Below, piece after piece: positions 61,601 through 64,000 of a DNA stretch of 64,000 bases. Every line of letters begins with the position of its first letter. The first letter of the stretch is position 1. Source of the DNA: Ailanthus altissimus (Eukaryota > Streptophyta > Magnoliopsida > Sapindales > Simaroubaceae); assembly GCA_946807835.1 (NCBI GenBank), contig OX327686.1:2046001-2110000 (forward strand), in the 5' to 3' direction. The notes below the pieces were generated by a model that saw only the letters and a program-made list of their open reading frames with translations, was not told the DNA's origin and searched no databases. The translations under genes and the position numbers were made by a program.

Positions 61601-62110
61601 AAAGTGGACAGTTGGTGAGTTAGATGGTGGTCTTATTTCTCTGTTTTGCAGCAACTGGCAAGTATAACAAAAATAAGAATTTGCCAACTTAAGCACTATT
61701 AAGGCAAATGTCTCAATTTATTGTGTATCTCCAATATTAAATGCATTTTATTTCCTTTATTGCCATTTGATTTATTTCTTTATTTAATTCCATAATTTTA
61801 TATCAATTAAGCTTTGTTAAAGGCCAATAAAATAAAACTCTCATTCACAATTTTCTTTCAATTGTTAATTTCTTCACGGCATCGAAATAGGTTTAAAAGT
61901 AATTTTAAGAATTCAATAGTTAGTTTAAAATAGCCACCATATCGATGATAGGTCATCATAAAAAGTAATTTTAAAGAGTGATTAGTCAATAAGAGTAAAA
62001 ATAAAAAATAAAAAAGCCAAACAGTGCCTTCCTAATAACTATTGTGTGCCACTATTTGCCACCGCAATTGTCTATGTATTGGCTTCTTTAGACCACCAAA
62101 GAATCACTAG
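58633..62110. other. Intergenic with transposon-like text, no gene
   Basis: No domain-bearing ORF. Two related phrases, 'agactgtttttttaggtcaa'...'gcttgacctatgacaagt' (60857-60902) and 'aactagtcttttagattaat'...'gcccaacctataacataag' (61238-61288), resemble the ends of a decayed TRIM/LTR element. 'gtctcacatcaaataaaatt' at 61174 is typical of such LTRs. 61320-61660 is less AT-rich, with 'ggcgatggca'-type phrases but no ORF. Confidence 0.4.
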
Positions 62111-62583
62111 TGTCACGTCCCAAGTGTTCTCAAGCATTTTTTCGAATACTTGGTGAGCGACAAAGCCTCCTAGAGGCTATATGGGCTGCTAGAATGGATC
62201 GGGGGCTAGAACTTCTAGAAGACCCGCTGACATGGGTGAAGAACCGGGCCAAGCCCATGACTTATTAGAGTAGTTCACCTTAATTAGAATTCTATAAAAG
62301 GTAGAATGACATCTAGGAATATTCTAGAGCATACTTATCTATCTTGTATATACACCATTAAATCATTTAGATCTCAGCCGTCGATTGTATAGGGCTGCTA
62401 CTATATAAAAGGGAGACCCTCACTTGTATATTTCATCTCATAGCTTTGTTTTCTCTTCAGCAATATAAGAGAGCATTCGTGCAAACACTTGGTGTGCCTT
62501 TCTTTCTTCTCTTTGTGTGATTTTCTTAGCTGCTTAGTACGCAACGCGTCTAAGGTCGCACGATTCAAAAATAGTCTATGACA
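62111..62583 (+). mobile_element. 5' LTR of a Ty3/Gypsy retrotransposon
   Basis: Starts TGTCACGTCCCAAG and ends ...CTATGACA (473 bp). It contains a TATA box (ctatataaaaggg, about 62401-62413) followed by LTR leader-like sequence. A primer-binding site follows two bases after the end. The 3' LTR is beyond the window. Confidence 0.85.
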
Positions 62584-62585
62584 GT

Positions 62586-62603
62586 TGGTATCAGAGCAGG
62601 TTC
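62586..62603 (+). other. Gypsy primer-binding site
   Basis: TGGTATCAGAGCAGGTTC lies just inside the 5' LTR and is an initiator-Met tRNA type site. Confidence 0.85.
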
Positions 62604-62607
62604 AGAG

Positions 62608-64000
62608 ATGGAGAAAGACGACGTACCATCGGAGTTGACTGAAGAGAGGGGTCAGAACAAAGCTAAGAGGCACGGCAATGAACCTCGCGACAAGTCTGTC
62701 GATCCAGGCCGTGAATTCGGGACCATGGTGAAAACACTCAGTGGCGCTATTGGAAAGGCGACGAATCATCTTGAGGAGTTGGAGCAGCAAGTAGAGAAGA
62801 TCAAGGTGGGACTCGACGCTCAAGGGGATGAGCTGCGCTCCCTCATCAACACATCCATCGAGAGTTATGCTGATCGGCAGCGTGACTAGATCAAGGCTTT
62901 TTAGGAGAAGGTATACGCCAATTTGACAAAGTTCAAGCCCAAGTGGAAGAGCTGCGTAGAGGGTTTGACGCTGTCAAAGAGAACGTAGTGCTGTGCAAGT
63001 GAGCAGTGGCGAATGGGTCAGTTGCTGCTCAAGGGGCGCCAAGAGTTGAGGCTCCTAAACCGAAGGAGTTCAACTGCAAACGGAACGCCAAAGAGCTGAA
63101 TAACTACTTTTTGCAGATGGAAAGATACTTTGATGCCATTGGCGTGCGGTATGAAGACAAGGTAAATACTGCGACCTTATATCTTTCCAACCATGCAATT
63201 CTATGGTGTCGCAGGAAAAGCGAGGAGATACGCAAGGGTACCTGAAGCGCTAGTTCTATCTGGAGAATGTGGCGCACGACGCTCGAAAGCGGTTGAAGGA
63301 ATTAAAACAGACCAAGTCCATCAGCGAGTACGTCGAGGAGTACTCCCTGTTAATGCTCAAGATTCCCAACATGAGCGAGGAGGACTTGTTGTTTAATTTC
63401 CTGGACGGGTTGCAGACATGGGCGTCCAATGAACTGAAGCGGCGCGGGGTGACCAGAATATCTGACGCTCTAACATTGGCAAAAACGCTAATGGATTACA
63501 GCAAGGGTGATTCAGAAAAGTCAAAGCATTCGAGACCCAATTATAGCAAAGGTGGGGACGCCAAGAAATTTCAACCTCCGAAGGATGAGGAGGAGAGAAG
63601 TAAGCCACCCAAATGGGAAAAGCAGAAGTGCAACAGCCATAGAGGGAATGGACTGAAGACAAGCTGCTTCCTTTGCGATGGGGATCACTGGGTCAAAGAC
63701 TGCCCGAAGAAGAAGGCTATCAACGCCATGGTTACGGCGCATGAGGCTTGCGAGCAGGGTCAAATAGGGTGTTTGCAGCTACTCAATACAATGAAAGCCA
63801 AGTGGCGTACCAGCGCACCAACGGGAAAGGTGCTCATGTATGTTGAAGCCTACATTAACTGCATAAAGACTCAAGTGCTGATAGATATGAGCGCGACGCA
63901 CAATTTCATCAAGTGTACGGAGGCGAGGTGCTTGGGACTTTATGTAGAGAAAGAGGAGGGGTTCCTCAAATCAGTGAATGCTACGGCCAAGCCACTGGAT
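62608..64000 (+). pseudogene. Gypsy gag-protease, broken, runs off the window
   Basis: Gag begins at the ATG at 62608 (MEKDDVPSELTEERGQNKAK), with a coiled-coil-like stretch (LEELEQQVEKIKVGLDAQ), and hits TAG at 62887. A second frame (63006-63245) carries the Retrotrans_gag block (PKPKEFNCKRNAKELNNYF, QMERYFDAIG). A third frame is open from about 63254 to the end: KSISEYVEEYSLLMLKIPNM, FNFLDGLQTWASNELKRRGV, zinc knuckle CFLCDGDHWVKDC (63665-63703) and the protease start. The protease active site, normally DTGA, reads DMSA at 63884-63895, so this copy lacks the catalytic motif. At least one stop and two frame changes make it dead. Confidence 0.92.

Noticed and set aside
1..64000. CRISPR arrays, prokaryotic operons, rRNA or tRNA genes
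   Set aside because: The repeats are plant-type minisatellites without regular spacers. No convincing tRNA A/B boxes or rRNA sequence was seen on either strand.

Overview
This is a gene-poor, AT-rich stretch of a plant nuclear genome, most likely a eudicot. The evidence is the intron structure, TATA boxes, plant-specific polyamine-gene upstream ORFs, and plant Copia, Gypsy, TRIM, LINE and MITE remnants. I cannot fix the species from sequence alone.

Three protein genes are well supported. (1) S-adenosylmethionine decarboxylase (about 10.0-12.0 kb, + strand) has an intronless main ORF and the classic plant leader: a two-codon tiny uORF overlapping by one base a conserved 55-codon uORF whose last six codons lie after an intron. 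(2) GDP-L-fucose synthase (15.2-16.3 kb, + strand) has a 19-nt first coding exon and a tandem CAGCAG acceptor. (3) A three-exon class-I glutamine-amidotransferase-fold gamma-glutamyl peptidase (52.3-50.9 kb, - strand) has a second intron that is mostly a MITE. The genes are independent housekeeping or metabolic loci (polyamines, nucleotide sugar for fucosylation, glutathione turnover). There is no operon or cluster logic.

The most notable non-coding signal is at 23169-23191. The minus strand carries a near-perfect miR171 target interrupted by a 3-nt bulge at the cleavage position. This is the architecture of an endogenous target mimic (eTM). Minus-strand splice signals upstream (about 26.2-23.5 kb) suggest a spliced long non-coding RNA that would carry it.

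Layout: 1-9.6 kb, AT-rich intergenic DNA with diverged tandem repeats, a TIR MITE and a 33-bp minisatellite; 9.6-12 kb, AdoMetDC; 15.1-16.3 kb, GDP-fucose synthase; 16.3-20.6 kb, gene-free sequence with a 325-bp tandem duplication; 21.3-22.2 kb, TIR element; 23-26.2 kb, putative lncRNA/eTM171, with one MITE of a family in its proposed intron and a second just upstream; 28.4-28.9 kb, RNase H-like pseudogene; 29.4-29.9 kb, TRIM; 31.2-34.2 kb, MITE and non-autonomous LTR element; 35.2-43.0 kb, minisatellite-bearing repeats, a foldback element, a LINE ORF1 relic and a 380-bp higher-order repeat; 44-49 kb, LTR relics; 50.9-52.5 kb, gamma-glutamyl peptidase; 53.0-58.1 kb, a Copia element nested in an older solo-LTR-like sequence; 62.1 kb to the end, a Gypsy element (5' LTR plus broken gag-protease) running off the window. 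All coordinates were read by eye. No database search or folding program was run.
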